From Tigriopus japonicus (taxonomy: Eukaryota > Arthropoda > Copepoda > Harpacticoida > Harpacticidae): a stretch of DNA of 64,000 bases. Within the stretch, counting starts at the first letter, position 1, and each line of letters opens with the position of its first letter. This document shows positions 32,488 to 43,969 of the stretch, piece by piece. The notes under the pieces are model-generated. The model had not been told where the DNA came from. It worked only from the letters and a program-made list of their open reading frames with translations, and did no database searches. Position numbers and translations under genes: made by a program. Location: NCBI GenBank assembly GCA_010645155.1, contig CM021318.1, forward strand, positions 6,431,278 through 6,495,277. Reading direction: 5' to 3'.

Positions 32488-33585
32488 TAGGGCTGCACAA
32501 ATAATGCAAATAAAAACGCCGTAAAATGCATCAAAAAATGCAAAAGAAAATGAAAAATTGTGCACAATTGAGGAACATTTGGACTAAATTAGATATCATT
32601 TGTTGAATTAAAAAAAATGAAAGGTTTGACAATTGTCAAAGAGAAACCTTTAAAAATAGAAGTTTTCCCCCATGGTGCTCAAAATGTCCTTCTTTTCCTT
32701 TCTGGCAATATATCTTTCAACCAATCAAGGAATTGTACTTGAGGTGTGAATTGATGTGATTGGTCCATTGACTTCTATTAATGCTAGACGGAGTGTAAGC
32801 CTAAAAATGCTAAAACTGTGTCTCCAGTCGCCAACTGTTGAGCGGACAAAAGTGCGGGAACATTTGAAATGAGTGACCAGGCAAATGTCAACTATGAAAT
32901 TGATGAATCAAAGGGGAAATTGAGTAATAGTTTTGGGTCATTTTTCGGTATAGCTAGTGGTCACTTTCTCTGAAGAACCGAAGACGTCACTAAGTGACCA
33001 TACCTTGGATTTGAATACTTCAACTTGGAACTTTTTTGCCAATACATTGAATAAGTCATTGGTAGGAAGAACATAAATTTAAGCTTCTGCGTTATGTAGG
33101 ATTGATCAAATGCATATATGGACAAAAACTAACTTGTGGCTTCAAGAACAAGTTTAAAAAAGTTAACAAAGTGAAACACTAACTGTCCGCTCAACAGTTG
33201 TGATGGCGACATTTTCCTCATAAATTCAACGCAGCCAGACTAAAGCTGGCACGCTATCTAGTGATTATAATTGATCTAAGGATTGGTCATGAAAACGTTA
33301 GCTGAAAAACAATTTCAGCCAAGCATTCCAAAGGGAATAAGAAAGAAAAGTTGTTAAATTTGGAGAAAAATGTCAAAGGCAAGAAAATATTAACGTTCTC
33401 TAAGAACCATTTCTGGAAAAAAACACATAATTTTGACAGTAAGGCCAAAAATGTAATTAAACAGAAAAAAATGCCAGAAAATGCACCGAACTTCAATAAA
33501 AGCGCCAAAAATGCATCACAACCAAAATAATGAAAAAATACAAAAAAATGGAAAGAGTGAAATAAAATGCAGTTTCATGAGCCCT
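32488..33585. mobile_element. hAT-like element (TAGGGCTGCAC left end) with a nested inverted repeat
   Basis: Left end TAGGGCTGCACAAATAATGC; the right end in reverse complement starts AGGGCTCATGAAACTGCAT. A(G)AAAATGCA-type words are frequent near both ends. Inside, 32828-32860 and 33180-33215 are inverted copies ('ccaactgttgagcggaca'), suggesting a second element nested in the first. No transposase seen. Confidence 0.55.
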
Positions 33586-34250
33586 CTTGACGTGAGATAC
33601 TGCGAAAAAGGTGGGCAGCCATTGGAGAAGAAACTACATATGTGCCCTAGGCTGAGATGAGAAATAATTCTAATCGTTATTATAATTACGTGAGTTTAAT
33701 TAAAAACATTAATTACAATAAATGAACAAATACTTTCAAACAGTATTACTTCAAACTGATAATAAGGTCTATTGTCTTTACAATCAAGATAGGCACACCT
33801 AAGCCATATAGCGTTTATTATCACTTGTTAACCATCAGAGGTCATTGAAGCTTAAAAATATCTCTTTGCGATCCAAGAAATCTACTTTCCTCAAGTGGGA
33901 AAAATATTGATTAATGCGTCATGTTCTAAGAATAATGGCAACAACAAAACACGTTCAAAAGCATCTGGTTTTGCTGTAACTCTGCTTTATTTTAGCCTTT
34001 CAATACATTTAATACATGGCAGGTGGGTCCATTGCAACCTGAAAGTAGAAAGAATTTCTTGGCTTTGAATAAGCAAATGTGACATTACAATTTGAGAAAA
34101 CATGCTATTGTCACATAATTGACATGTATTTGACAAGTAACTGTAATTGAAGTTAATTATATTTTTGACTCTGTGATTGCGATTAATTACATTTTTTCAC
34201 TCAATAAATTGAACCTTAAGTTAAAACTGAGTGCTGAGTAACTGAACTGA
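33586..34250. other. Intergenic with AT-rich hAT-MITE fragments
   Basis: 33660-33740 and 34080-34255 contain 'taattacaataaatg', 'gattaattacatttttt' and a terminal 'acacagacct', similar to the MITE at 3610-3949. Otherwise unclassified. Confidence 0.45.
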
Positions 34251-34251
34251 C

Positions 34252-34470
34252 ACAGACCTAAACAAGGACCAATATGGCAACAATCGAACTAAATCGAGTT
34301 TGAGTTCCACTAACAATGGACTTCGAATTGGCAGTGCTGCCATCTTTTATTGTGAGATTAGATATCTTGGCCTCTGAGCAGTTTACTTTGGGTAAACTTT
34401 TTGACCCTAAAGGACCAAAATGACAAAACTATGGCAAAATTCGAATTCAAAATCCATCAGTATGTGAAAT
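34252..34470 (-). repeat. MITE-1 partial copy, minus strand
   Basis: Contains 'aaggaccaatatggcaacaa', 'ttggcagtgctgcca' and 'gaccctaaaggaccaaaatg', the reverse complement of MITE-1 sequence. Right end at 'ccatcagta'. Confidence 0.7.
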
Positions 34471-35203
34471 GACTTCTTGGGAAAGATACAAGATCTTAGT
34501 CATTTTTTTCTTGAAGAGGATTTCTCAAAAGGCACACTTTTAAGCCAAGTTACAAGGTAAGCGGCCTAAGCATGGACTCCTTAAAAGTGTTCTTTGCATA
34601 GTAATTTTGTACTGAATTTGCTTTTAGTATTTCCCTATCGGTGTCCTTGGGAGGGCTGAGATTATAGTAAAGGTGAGGAAATAGGAACAGTTGGTAGTGC
34701 CTTGATCTTGTCCTTCAAGGGGGGAGGGAAGAATTTTAAGGTTAAAATGATCGGCCTCATGTCCCTCCAAGCCTTGATTTAAAAGGTTTGCCGAATAAAA
34801 AAGTTTATGAACTTGAATTTGAAACACACACCATTTATGTAAAAAACGCCAAAGTCTACACTTGACCTACACTAACCTACACTTATTGTTTTTATCAACC
34901 ACCTCCAACCGCATGTTTCACCAACGGTAATACAATTTATTGACAAAGAAAACTACATTTGGATCATTCATTCAACGTTTTCGCTATTACAAAGGTTTGT
35001 GAATGAGTTAGTGTTGTTGAATAAATTACATCATATCCTTCTCTTGTTCGAGTTGTCCTTGTTTATTACACAGACTTCAAAGAAAACACTGAAAACTCCA
35101 TTATACTTGTAAGGCAATTTTCACAAATAAAGCTAATTATTGAGTAATTAATATGCACATGGCCATAAAGGATAGTGTAAAGTCATTCTGTACACAAGTC
35201 TTG
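34471..35203. other. Intergenic, nothing recognised
   Basis: No supported feature. Confidence 0.4.
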
Positions 35204-35660
35204 GGAAAATCCAAGAAGCACTAAATTTCTGGAGTGGAAAGCTAACGATGAAATGTTTTATTTCCAGTAGGATCAATACAATTGCATTCTTTTGCAAACA
35301 AGACCTTGCATGTATTGAGTAGACTGCGCATTTCAATTTTCAGCTCAATCGAATTCCGGAGTGAAAAATTATGCCTTCTCCCACTTTTGTACTGAAGAAA
35401 GCATAGAATGATTGAACTCGTTCTTCTGTGGTAACGCTATTAACAGAAAGGGCTAGCTCGTTCATTCTCTGTAGGATTTGCACTGTGCTTTAAGAAACCG
35501 TATCTTTTCACTCTAACGTTCGAATGAGCTGAAAATCGAAACATGTATTCTTGTCAATGTAGGCAAGGTCTCATTTGCAGGCGACCGTAATTAATGTGTT
35601 CCCACTGGAAATCATAATTCTTCTCGCTCGCCTCCCAGTCCAGAGAAATTCAGTGGTTTT
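35204..35660. repeat. Foldback element F3 copy
   Basis: Imperfect inverted arms including 'gcattcttttgcaaacaaga' on the left and 'aggtctcatttgcag' on the right, and 'tttcagctcaatcga' against 'tcgaatgagctgaaa'. Same family as 49563-50011 (intact with target duplication) and 52365-52625 (half copy). Confidence 0.7.
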
Positions 35661-35780
35661 TGAAAAATCTCTTTATATCATATATGCGTGCTTATTGTTA
35701 TCTCGCAACTTTGGACGACTTTGATCACGCAACTTATCCAATTACAAAATGACGAGTAAGAATTACCTGCAATGCCAAAC

Positions 35781-35812
35781 ATAAATACATTGCCTGCCTA
35801 AGTGTTCTCAGT
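35781..35812 (+). promoter_or_regulatory. Core promoter of the GT11 gene
   Basis: ATAAATA (35781-35787) lies 28-29 bases before the A of initiator TCAGT (35808-35812). The ATG at 35819 is only 9 bases past that A, an unusually short leader. The layout matches the promoters of the two zipper genes. Confidence 0.65.
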
Positions 35813-35818
35813 TACAAT

Positions 35819-37578
35819 ATGATGAAGGCATGGGATGGTCTCACATTCCCATTGGTGATACTGTTTTTCTTGATTGATGTTTCTGGAGTGTTGTCGACAG
35901 ATTTTTGTGAAGCTGACAGTTGTGCCTCTGAAGAAACACAATGTGAACATTTTAATCCACTTACATTTTCTCCATCAAATCAATCTATATTCCTTGTGGC
36001 TGCCAAAGGCAGACTTGGAAACCATCTAATTGCTCATGCGCTTTCAATATCTATTGATAAAGCTATCGGTATCAAGCCATACCTTTCCCAAGAGACTCAT
36101 GATTTCTTGTCACAATATTTTGAGGACATTCAAGTGCCAATTTTGCAGGATAAATTCTGTAATTGGAACGAAATCAACTTCAAAGTGTTTAATAAAGGAG
36201 TTGAGGATCTCATAAGTAATCCAACCTTAAGAAAAGGTCATCTTCTGGATCTGTGGTCAACTGGTTACATGGTAGGGTGACTAAATTGTGCAATTCTAAA
36301 ACTTGATAAAAATTTCCCCAACCTATATTTCAGACAGATGCTACTGTGTGTTGTCCTGCTCAAGAAATGTTCCATTTCTTCAATCAAAATGGCCTTTCCT
36401 CGATTCGCCAAAATCTCAGGTTCAGGCCAAAGTTTAAAGATTACGCAAATGATTTCAAGATGCGAGCCGCAGCCAAAAAAAATATTCCCGTGAACAAAAT
36501 CACATTTATAGGCGTTCATAATCGTCGAACAGTAAGATCAAAAGCCAATTCCATAAAAGAATATGCACTGTTACCTTCTATGCTAATTTTTATTTTAGGA
36601 TTACATTCCTTACATGCAGAAGATGTTCAAGATGGAGAACCCATACAACAAGAAATTTTTCTATCATGCAATGGAATATTTTCGAGAGGAATATGACAAC
36701 GTAGTGTTCTTTTTCGTGTCAGATGATATGGAATGGGGGAGGAAAAATATAAAGAACAAACATAAAGATCTCTATTTTGTGGGTAAGTTTTCGCTCCAAG
36801 AACTTTTTTTATGATCACAAAATTGGTTGAAATAGGAAATTTGAATAAATATAATAAAAAAAATTACGAAAAATGTAAAAAAAATGATGTTTTCCAAACA
36901 TGATGAACGAAGTTATTAAACCATGTGATTAAGAAGTTTACACACCTACAAAAGATGAACAATATGAATAATATAAAACAGATGTCTAAACATATTTTTG
37001 AACAAAAAACAGATGATAAATGGAGTTCAGACCATTAGAGGAAAAAGATTATAAAAGCATTAAATCAAAACATTAGCCCGATAAAAGTGATAGGAGGAAT
37101 CTTAAAATTGATTGAGCACGTTCATTAAATTGTAACTCTCAAATCATGGACCAACATTGTTTTTAAACATACAATTTAGAAAATGTGCCTAAAAGTGGTG
37201 AATATTGAATTGAGTGAAAAATATAATTCAAAGTAGTAGAAGTAAAACCACTCTTGAAAATATCCAGTTTGTCAAGACAAAGTGTTTTATGAGTATTTTT
37301 GTCCTTATAGAATAATGTTCATTTAAATAAAATCGACCAAGAACTAAATACGACTCTTTAATCAAATTTTTACAGGGCAAGGCGATACTGATTCCCCCGA
37401 TGCAATTGGATATGACTTGGCTTTACTTGCTTCATGCAACCACACAATCATCACTTGGGGATCATTCTCTATGTGGGCTTCCATACTAAGTGGTGGAGAA
37501 TATTACTCAGAATATGGTGTGATTGTTCCCGGAGATATCCAATATCCAGAGAAGAAAAGGAAGAAATTCCGACACTAA
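35819..37578 (+). CDS. GT11 alpha-1,2-fucosyltransferase-like protein
   Basis: Four exons: 35819-36271, 36334-36531, 36599-36782, 37376-37578, giving 345 residues. GT11 enzymes transfer fucose from GDP-fucose to galactose or related acceptors in the Golgi lumen. Seen here: a hydrophobic N-terminus (about 9-24, signal anchor or signal peptide), GRLGNHL at 64-70 (the family's N-terminal GRLGN motif), HNRRTDY at 213-219 (the HxRRxD GDP-fucose motif, created across an exon junction), VSDDMEW near 257-263, and the C-terminal NHTIITWGSFSMWASILSGG near 300-319. Length and motif order are normal for the family, so it looks intact. Acceptor specificity cannot be read from sequence. A second ATG directly follows the first. 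It is followed after 105 bp by a sulfotransferase gene on the same strand. Confidence 0.92.
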
Positions 37579-37602
37579 CTTTGTCAAACCCTTCAACAAC
37601 GA

Positions 37603-37608
37603 AATAAA
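37603..37608 (+). terminator. Polyadenylation signal between GT11 and sulfotransferase genes
   Basis: AATAAA 25 bases after the GT11 stop and 76 bases before the next ATG. The whole 3' end of one gene and 5' end of the next must fit in 105 bp. Confidence 0.65.
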
Positions 37609-37661
37609 AACAAAGTACTTAGTTTCACGCAACCTCTTCAAAGACCTGAGGGTTACTCATG

Positions 37662-37676
37662 ATTTTTTTACTTTAG
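37662..37676 (+). promoter_or_regulatory. Splice-acceptor-like sequence just before the sulfotransferase ATG
   Basis: A T-rich tract ending TTTTTTTACTTTAG, with its AG at 37675-37676, stands 7 bases before the ATG. No TATA or TCAGT initiator is visible in the gap. The site could be a spliced-leader trans-splicing acceptor or the acceptor of an unseen 5' exon. Confidence 0.45.
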
Positions 37677-37683
37677 TGCAAAA

Positions 37684-40199
37684 ATGACGGTATTTTCAAT
37701 GGATCAGTGGTTCCTTGATCTTGGAACTGTTTCACTCAAAAGAACGTGTCTTAGGTGTTTCACTTATGTTTTATTGGTGTTCAGTGTTTTAATATTAGTC
37801 ATCAAGTCGTTGGAGTCGAACTATAACCAGTTTCAAGCCAGCAATAATCAAACGGACGAGAAAGACTACGAGTTTCTAAGACAGGAATTTCGCGCTAGAA
37901 ATGAATATTTAAGCCAACAATGCCAAAAGTATCCTCATTTAATCCCTTTTAAGCCGTTAAATCAAGCTAAATTCTTTTACCTGAAACAACCGGATGTGAT
38001 GGTTTGTATGATCCCCAAAGTTGCAAGTACATCACTGTCGTCATTTTTAATCCAATCCCACCAGCATTTTAAAACCCGTAAGATCTAGCATTTCTTTAAC
38101 TTGAACTTGGGTTTCATTAATCTCTATGTGTGTGCAGATAATGGGTTGACCAACATTGGATTTCCAACGGGGAGTTTAAATGACTCCTTTCACGATACCT
38201 ACAAAATCATGGTAGTTAGACATCCGTTAGAGAGACTTCTCTCAGCGTACCTCTACATTTTTGTCAAAGAAGTCCGAGGTAAGTGTTTTGGATCAAAGAC
38301 TGTAACACTTTGGTTAAAACTTATCAATAGATGAGTAATATTATATATATCATATTATAAACAATACCAACTTGAATACTCTTGGTTAAACCAAGGATGA
38401 CTTAAACCAGGATTACTTTCAAAATGCACACTGAGTCCGATTAGTGCAATGAAAATTCAACGGAAAAACATATTTGTTGCAAAAACCCTCACATTTTAGT
38501 ACAATGATTGGACCCAGCGTGTATTTTTGAAATTCGTCCTGAAGAACAGTGGCTCTTAGTTAAACAAGTACTACAAGGAAACTAAATTTCACTTGGGGTC
38601 GTCTGAGAAGCCTGAGAACCTTAAAAAGACCCAAAAGAGGAGATCTCTAAATACAAAACATATGACCTATAAGTGGTGAAACTTATTATCATCCCTTGTA
38701 AAAATGATTTGGTCGGCAAACATAATTCAAAGATGGGGAATTTCCACTTCTTTCAGATGACTTGAAACACACCAATATGTATTCTAATTTGACTCATCTG
38801 TTAGCCACTCATTATCGGGGATCTCATTCATGGGATGAAAATCCCCTCCTCACATTTCCTGAGTTTGTCAGATTTGTCGTCAATGGAACCAAGGAACACA
38901 TTCAAGGTACAGTTTAAAGGTACATTTTAGTTATAAGTGGTCAATGCTACTAATAATGTGGCATTATTTCACAAGTGGGCGAAAACCGGTGTCGGTGTCG
39001 AGGGGTCGACACTGACTTTTCCGGTTTGCAGTGTCAGTGTCGACACCTTTCAGGTTTCGGGATTTTTTTCAAATTAAAAAAAAAATACTACAGTAACACT
39101 TTCACTGCCAGTGTCGGTGTCAGTGTCAATGTCGACTTTGATGATTCGGCCAGTATCGGTGTCGGCGTCGGTGCCAAAAATGCCGTTGTAACGCATCCCT
39201 AGTCAATGCTTCAAATTTTCTTGTTAGCCCTGTTGGGTCAGAGCAAGGATCACTAAACACCTGGATGCCTCGGCTACCGGCAAAAGCCATTTTTTCGAAT
39301 TTTGTGTTAGACAGAGAAAAATCTTATCAAACCAAGTGTTTGATTGGTAATGCAAAGCTCACATGCTTAATTTCAACTTGATCGACTGAAACTTGTGGCA
39401 GTTAGAGTAATTTGAAACGTAGAGCATAGCGCGCTCTTCCGACCGAACATTTGCACCTACAATCGTCCAAAAGGACGATTGTAGGGTCAATTTTTCTCTC
39501 GTTTCCGTGCGTATGTATTGCGACTGTAGCAAATTTAGAAACGTTGTTTCTCGTGGATGCAGTAATGTACCATGCTGAAATTCAGCAAACGACATCCCTA
39601 TATGATTGTTTAATCATTCTTATCAAAACAAAGTCATTTACTTGAATGGAATTCGATTTATAAAAAATCCACAACTGAACGCTTGAGCGGAGGCTTCCAT
39701 GTCTTACGATTTCCTTGGTCAGAGTGACAGACGTTCACTTTTTTTCAGGTTCATGGGACGGATTATCGGATGGAGGGTTTGTGTTTCATCCAAATTTAAA
39801 CTCTCATTGGGAACCTTATTGGAAGATATGCAGCCCATGTCAGACCATGAACCATCCCAACATTATTCTTAAGTTGGGCAAAAACTTCAATCACGAGGCA
39901 AGGCACTTAATTAGTAATTAAGCTTAAGAAAAAGCTTAAATTGTTTTAACTGTTAACTTCAGATCCAATATGCGTTCAAGGAGAGTGGAATTTTGGAACT
40001 GTTTGCTCAAAAGGTGCATCCAAAGTTCCAAGGAACACTTCAATGGAAGAATTCTGGCCACCGAACAGAACTATTGGAGCAATCTTACTTTTCTCAATTG
40101 TCCAAGGCCGAAGTTCTTCAACTATACCATGTCTACCAGATTGACCATAACCTCTTTGGATATGACATCGAGCCATATTTATCGTTTAGTCATGAATGA
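37684..40199 (+). CDS. Carbohydrate sulfotransferase, HNK-1/chondroitin type (Sulfotransfer_2)
   Basis: Five exons: 37684-38077, 38138-38278, 38757-38906, 39749-39897, 39963-40199; 356 residues. The family moves sulfate from PAPS onto glycans in the Golgi. Seen: a single membrane anchor at about 24-41 (type II), the 5'-phosphosulfate loop in CMIPKVASTS (108-117), the 3'-phosphate motif in VVRHPLERLLSAY (157-169), PLLTFPEFVRFV, the HWEPYWKICSPC segment, and a C-terminal YxxDHNLFGYD. Length is typical. The exon 4 donor is GC rather than GT (39898-39899); using it keeps the frame and the family alignment. Introns 2 and 3 hold repeats. It is tightly packed between the GT11 gene and the convergent GT10 gene. 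Which sugar is sulfated is unknown. Confidence 0.92.
38393..38545 (+). repeat. Intronic inverted-repeat element (TCCGAcCCAGT type)
   Basis: Lies in intron 2 of the sulfotransferase gene. It matches 53160-53305 in the opposite orientation ('tttgttgcaaaaaccctcac', 'ggacccagcgtgtatttt'). Confidence 0.65.
38975..39205 (+). repeat. Intronic GTCGGT-rich repeat ending in CATCCCTA
   Basis: In intron 3 of the sulfotransferase gene. It has clustered GTGTCGGTGTCG units at both ends, an A-rich middle, and a right terminus 'aacgcatcccta' that looks like a hAT-type end (TAGGGATGCG in reverse). The left end is unclear. Confidence 0.5.
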
Positions 40200-40229
40200 G
40201 AGGCGGTGGATCATATTTTAAAATCAGCT

Positions 40230-43200
40230 TTAATATTTATCCCCTGTCAACAGGGCTTTCACATCATTTTTGAAAAGTGAGTAAACAATGCCAAAAAGTA
40301 GAATAAAACAAAAGGTGCCCAAAAGAAAGACTCCCCTTAGGTATTCATCAGAGCCTATTTTCCAGCTGGCCCAAGGAAGACTCTCAGAATGGAGACATAC
40401 TTCGACTTGATCTTGGAAAAACATCCATTGAACAGGGTTGGCAACCACTTGGTGGGATTGCGTTGGTTCATTCAGCCTTTTACAAAGGTTACAGAAACCG
40501 GATTTCTGGAAAAAAATCATTGGAATAATGGCCTAGCAGTTTATTTGAAGGGTTTTCAATTCCTTTAAACTACATACAGTTGCTTGATGCTTTCGTGGGA
40601 GAAAAAATGGCAATATAAACAAAGGAAGTTGGGCCACCATAGCATTACTTTTTTCCACTAAAATGAATCTCTGACAGGTTTGGCTACTTAAAGTTAGATT
40701 CGGTTATTTTAGATAAACTTTATTAGAATCTTGCAACTTGGCTTTTTTATGCATGCAAAAATAAGAGTTTTTGGCGGTTTCTTAGAGATTCTATGCAGGT
40801 TATTTTTTTACTTACAATAAAAACAAATAGCATTTGTTCTACTTTTGGCGTTTTTAAATTTTTGAGTTCAATCGGTAAAAATTTTTAGAGTGAAGTAGCT
40901 TGACGTACAATTTCGCTTAAAAAGGCCCTGAAATACTTACAATATGTTGCGATACAATGCAAGGACACAAAACCCGGTATTTTGCCATTTTCTCCAACTA
41001 GTTCAACCTTTTTCGTTACCATTTCGCCGTTTTTAATTATTTTCCTGTTCATTTTCTTCTTTTCCTCTTTTTCTAATTTTCCTCAAATTAAAATCCGCCC
41101 CTTAGTCATTTGTCATACCAATTATTGGGAAGAGCTGAAAGATCTCAAATTGTTAATAATTGAGCAGATTTTTTAACAAAATTGAAATTTTGATTATTGA
41201 GAAATAAGGTTTCCTCATGCTCACCCAACTAGAATATTGCGACACCAGGTAATGATCCTTCCACCAAAAATATTCTAGATACTTGTCCGGATTATCATCC
41301 AATTCCAGAAGATAATCGGCAAGATCTTGAGGGTTTGGAAATTCCTTGGCGTCAATGACAGAATGTGGGGGAACAATATCAGCATAATTTGCTCCTCCTA
41401 AAACAAAAGTTTATAGATTGAAAAAAAAAACCACGACCACAAGAAGATATTGCATACCCAAGACAATTGGAACAATGTCTTTTGACAGAATTGAGAACAA
41501 CTTCTCTGTGACATAATCAGAGCATAAAGCATTTTCGAAGCTTAAGTAGAATTTGTATTTATTGTAGGCGTTTCTATCACAATCTGAGCCTCTCTCGCAT
41601 CCAGACATTCCACAAGATCCATAAATATCCACCTAAAACGATTCATGATCCATGTTAATATGCAAAATGTTTTCTCACCTTATCATCAGCGTTGGTTTTG
41701 AATCCTTTCAATAAAATTAAATGACAATGGAGGTGGATGTATCCTTAGCATTGACGGCTATTCCATGAAAATGACTTCCTTTTAACAAGGGCTCGGATAA
41801 AGTTGTTATTTTTTGGTCTGAAGTTGGATTTTTATCAACAAAGTTGCAATTACTTTTACCAAAAGTTTCAGTTGATTTGACGAAAATTGGTAAAAGTTCC
41901 TGTTATTTTGGAAATAAAATATTGCTTTTCGCCGTAAATTTGAGAACTGGCCTGAAAATGTCAAAATTGGCCGAAAGTATCATTTTTAAAATGTAATATA
42001 ACAAATTCTTCAAAAATACAAAGAAATGAAAAATCTTAAATCTGAGTGTACATATAAAAATCCAAGGATTAATCGGGCCAGTATTTTTCGTTTTCAAGTT
42101 AGGGTCGATTCAGTAACTTTTCGGATCGGATCAGTTCAATTCCAAACCAAATCCAAATTTTGGATCCGGATTGGTGCGAATCCGGATCGAGGCGGATCTG
42201 ATCAGTTCCGGTTCATGCAGTGTCTTAGAAAGATTTTCTAACATCACTACGCTTGTTATCACGATTTTGCACATCAATGACAATTTTTTTAGAAAAAAAA
42301 TAAAAATCCTAAACTAAATATTTTTTGAGAGAAAATGTAAAAAATTGGCAAAAAAGGTAATCTTCAGCTTCCAAACCATACCTTAGAGGTCTGTTTCGAC
42401 AATAGATCGGTTCCTGTTTTTCTATTCGAATCGATACTAAGCCGGTTCATATCTGATCCGGACCCATCCCTACTTAAAACTCTGTTTTGCTATGCACTGA
42501 TAATCACAAAAATAGCAAAAAATACTTCTTATGTGGTGAGTGCTTTTGAAATGTTACATTCCAACAGTTTTTGATTGAATTACAATGATGAATGCCGAAA
42601 AACACCAAAAGTTGCAGTTTGTTGTAGAAAAGTTGCTAAATTTGACCAAAACATCAAAAGTTTGCGACTTTGTCCGAGCCCAATTTTAACGTAATAGTAA
42701 CTTCCTTACCTGAATGTACTTCAGTAGCTCCATAACATAGGCTTCTCTGAGGCTGTTGGAATGACAATTCGAAACGAACCAGAGAACCAAACCCGGACGC
42801 TCTGAGGCCGATTTCAAATTACCCGGAAGTCTGAAACGATATCTTTAAGACTACTTGAAACTTCTAAAGTAAAATCATGCTTACTTGTCAGGATCGAAGA
42901 TACTTTGTAAGGCATCCACGTCTAGGGTGTCTGTTTTCGGTTGAACAAATCCATAGGGACTGAACACATCACTGTCCGTCCGATAAGTCATGGTCCAATT
43001 GAAGAAGTTCTTGAGCTTGACATCCCAAACATTGGATGGAAGAGAAAATGGAGTCTCCAAGTAAAACATCACAAATCTGTAATGCATCACTTATGATAAC
43101 CAAAGAGTCAAATGCTTTTTATAGTTAGATTACTTTTGATTGGCGGATCTTTTGGCGTAGAAATCTTCATGATCGACTTCATCAACGTTGCCCAAATGGA

Positions 43201-43969
43201 AGAGGATGCTATCAAACATGGATATATTCTCAAACATACTCCGATCATTGGTCAGGAAACAATCCTGAACCTCACATCCGAGCTTTTGAAAGGCCCCTCG
43301 ACCTTCATCAAGATCCCAATCATCTGATCTGTAGAAAAAAAAACTTTTTAACAAAATTTAGAGAAGCCCATGGGAAAGAAGCGTCAACACTGTCAAGTTA
43401 TTTGGTTGTTTTGAAGCTTCTATTGTTGTCACCACCATCAATCAGGAAGTTCAACTTAAAATAAAAGTCAATTTTGCAATCAGTTAACAACGATCATACC
43501 AATAAGGATTAATCTAGTCATTGGATAACAAAATGAGATGGATTCAAGCCCTTCCATGGATATTTTTCGCTCAAAGGCTCCTTTTTGCTATATTTTTTTT
43601 CTCTTGCACTTCTTGATTTTTTTGCCTTTTTAAAGCTTCATGCTATGATGACGCTTCTTTCCCATGAGCTTCTGTAACAAAACCTAAGCTAACTAACCTT
43701 GATTTATTTATTACAATATTATGTATAACGAGTAAGTGCATTATCATAAGGCTTACATTAGTTTGGTCCACTTTTTCTTACCTAAAGAAGGTGGTATAGA
43801 GCAAAATCGTCTTGAGTCCTTGCGTCACATCGGGGCCATTTACGACAGATTTCTTGATATTCTTGAGCCCGCCGGTCTTCGGGAAGGCTATCCACAAGAC
43901 AATTTGGAACGATCCCAAGATCAAAAGAACCACTCCCAAAGCAAAGAATCGCTTGACAACGCCTGCCAT
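40230..43969 (-). CDS. GT10 alpha-1,3-fucosyltransferase-like protein with a second, C-terminal membrane segment
   Basis: Seven exons on the minus strand: 43782-43969, 43134-43328, 42885-43076, 42710-42830, 41458-41632, 41225-41397, 40230-40505; 439 residues. GT10 enzymes add alpha-1,3/1,4 fucose from GDP-fucose in the Golgi. Seen: N-terminal anchor about 8-29, NWTMTYRTDSDV at 154-165 with SPYG after it, WFVSNC and the following R-EAYV, VDIYGSCG, the GDP-fucose motif YKFYLSFENALCSDYVTEKL (258-277), VPIVLGGANY, and the C-terminal CNLC. Family length is usually 350-450. The odd feature is a further hydrophobic span at about 406-425, after the catalytic domain. Introns 1 and 4 contain repeats. 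The stop codon faces the sulfotransferase stop at 30 bp. Confidence 0.92.
40302..40307 (+). terminator. Possible polyadenylation signal of the sulfotransferase gene
   Basis: First AATAAA after the stop. It lies inside the last coding exon of the opposing GT10 gene, so the two transcripts would overlap. Confidence 0.45.
42060..42475. repeat. Intronic GATCCGG-rich element
   Basis: In intron 4 of the GT10 gene. Units like 'ttggatccggattggtgcga' on the left and 'ctgatccggacccatcccta' at the right end (reverse complement TAGGGATGGGTCCGGATC) suggest a hAT-type MITE. The left boundary is uncertain. Confidence 0.5.
43364..43677 (+). repeat. MITE-4 copy in GT10 intron 1
   Basis: Inverted ends (AGAAGCCCATGGGAAAGAAG / CTTCTTTCCCATGAGCTTCT). 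The interior is shared with 45412-45759 ('aatcaggaagtt', 'cccttccatggatatttttc'). Confidence 0.75.

Noticed and set aside
39898..39925. GT donor at 39914 (ATTAGTAATT) as the end of sulfotransferase exon 4
   Set aside because: It leaves the wrong phase for the clearly homologous exon 5 and adds residues not expected in the family. The GC donor at 39898 fits both.
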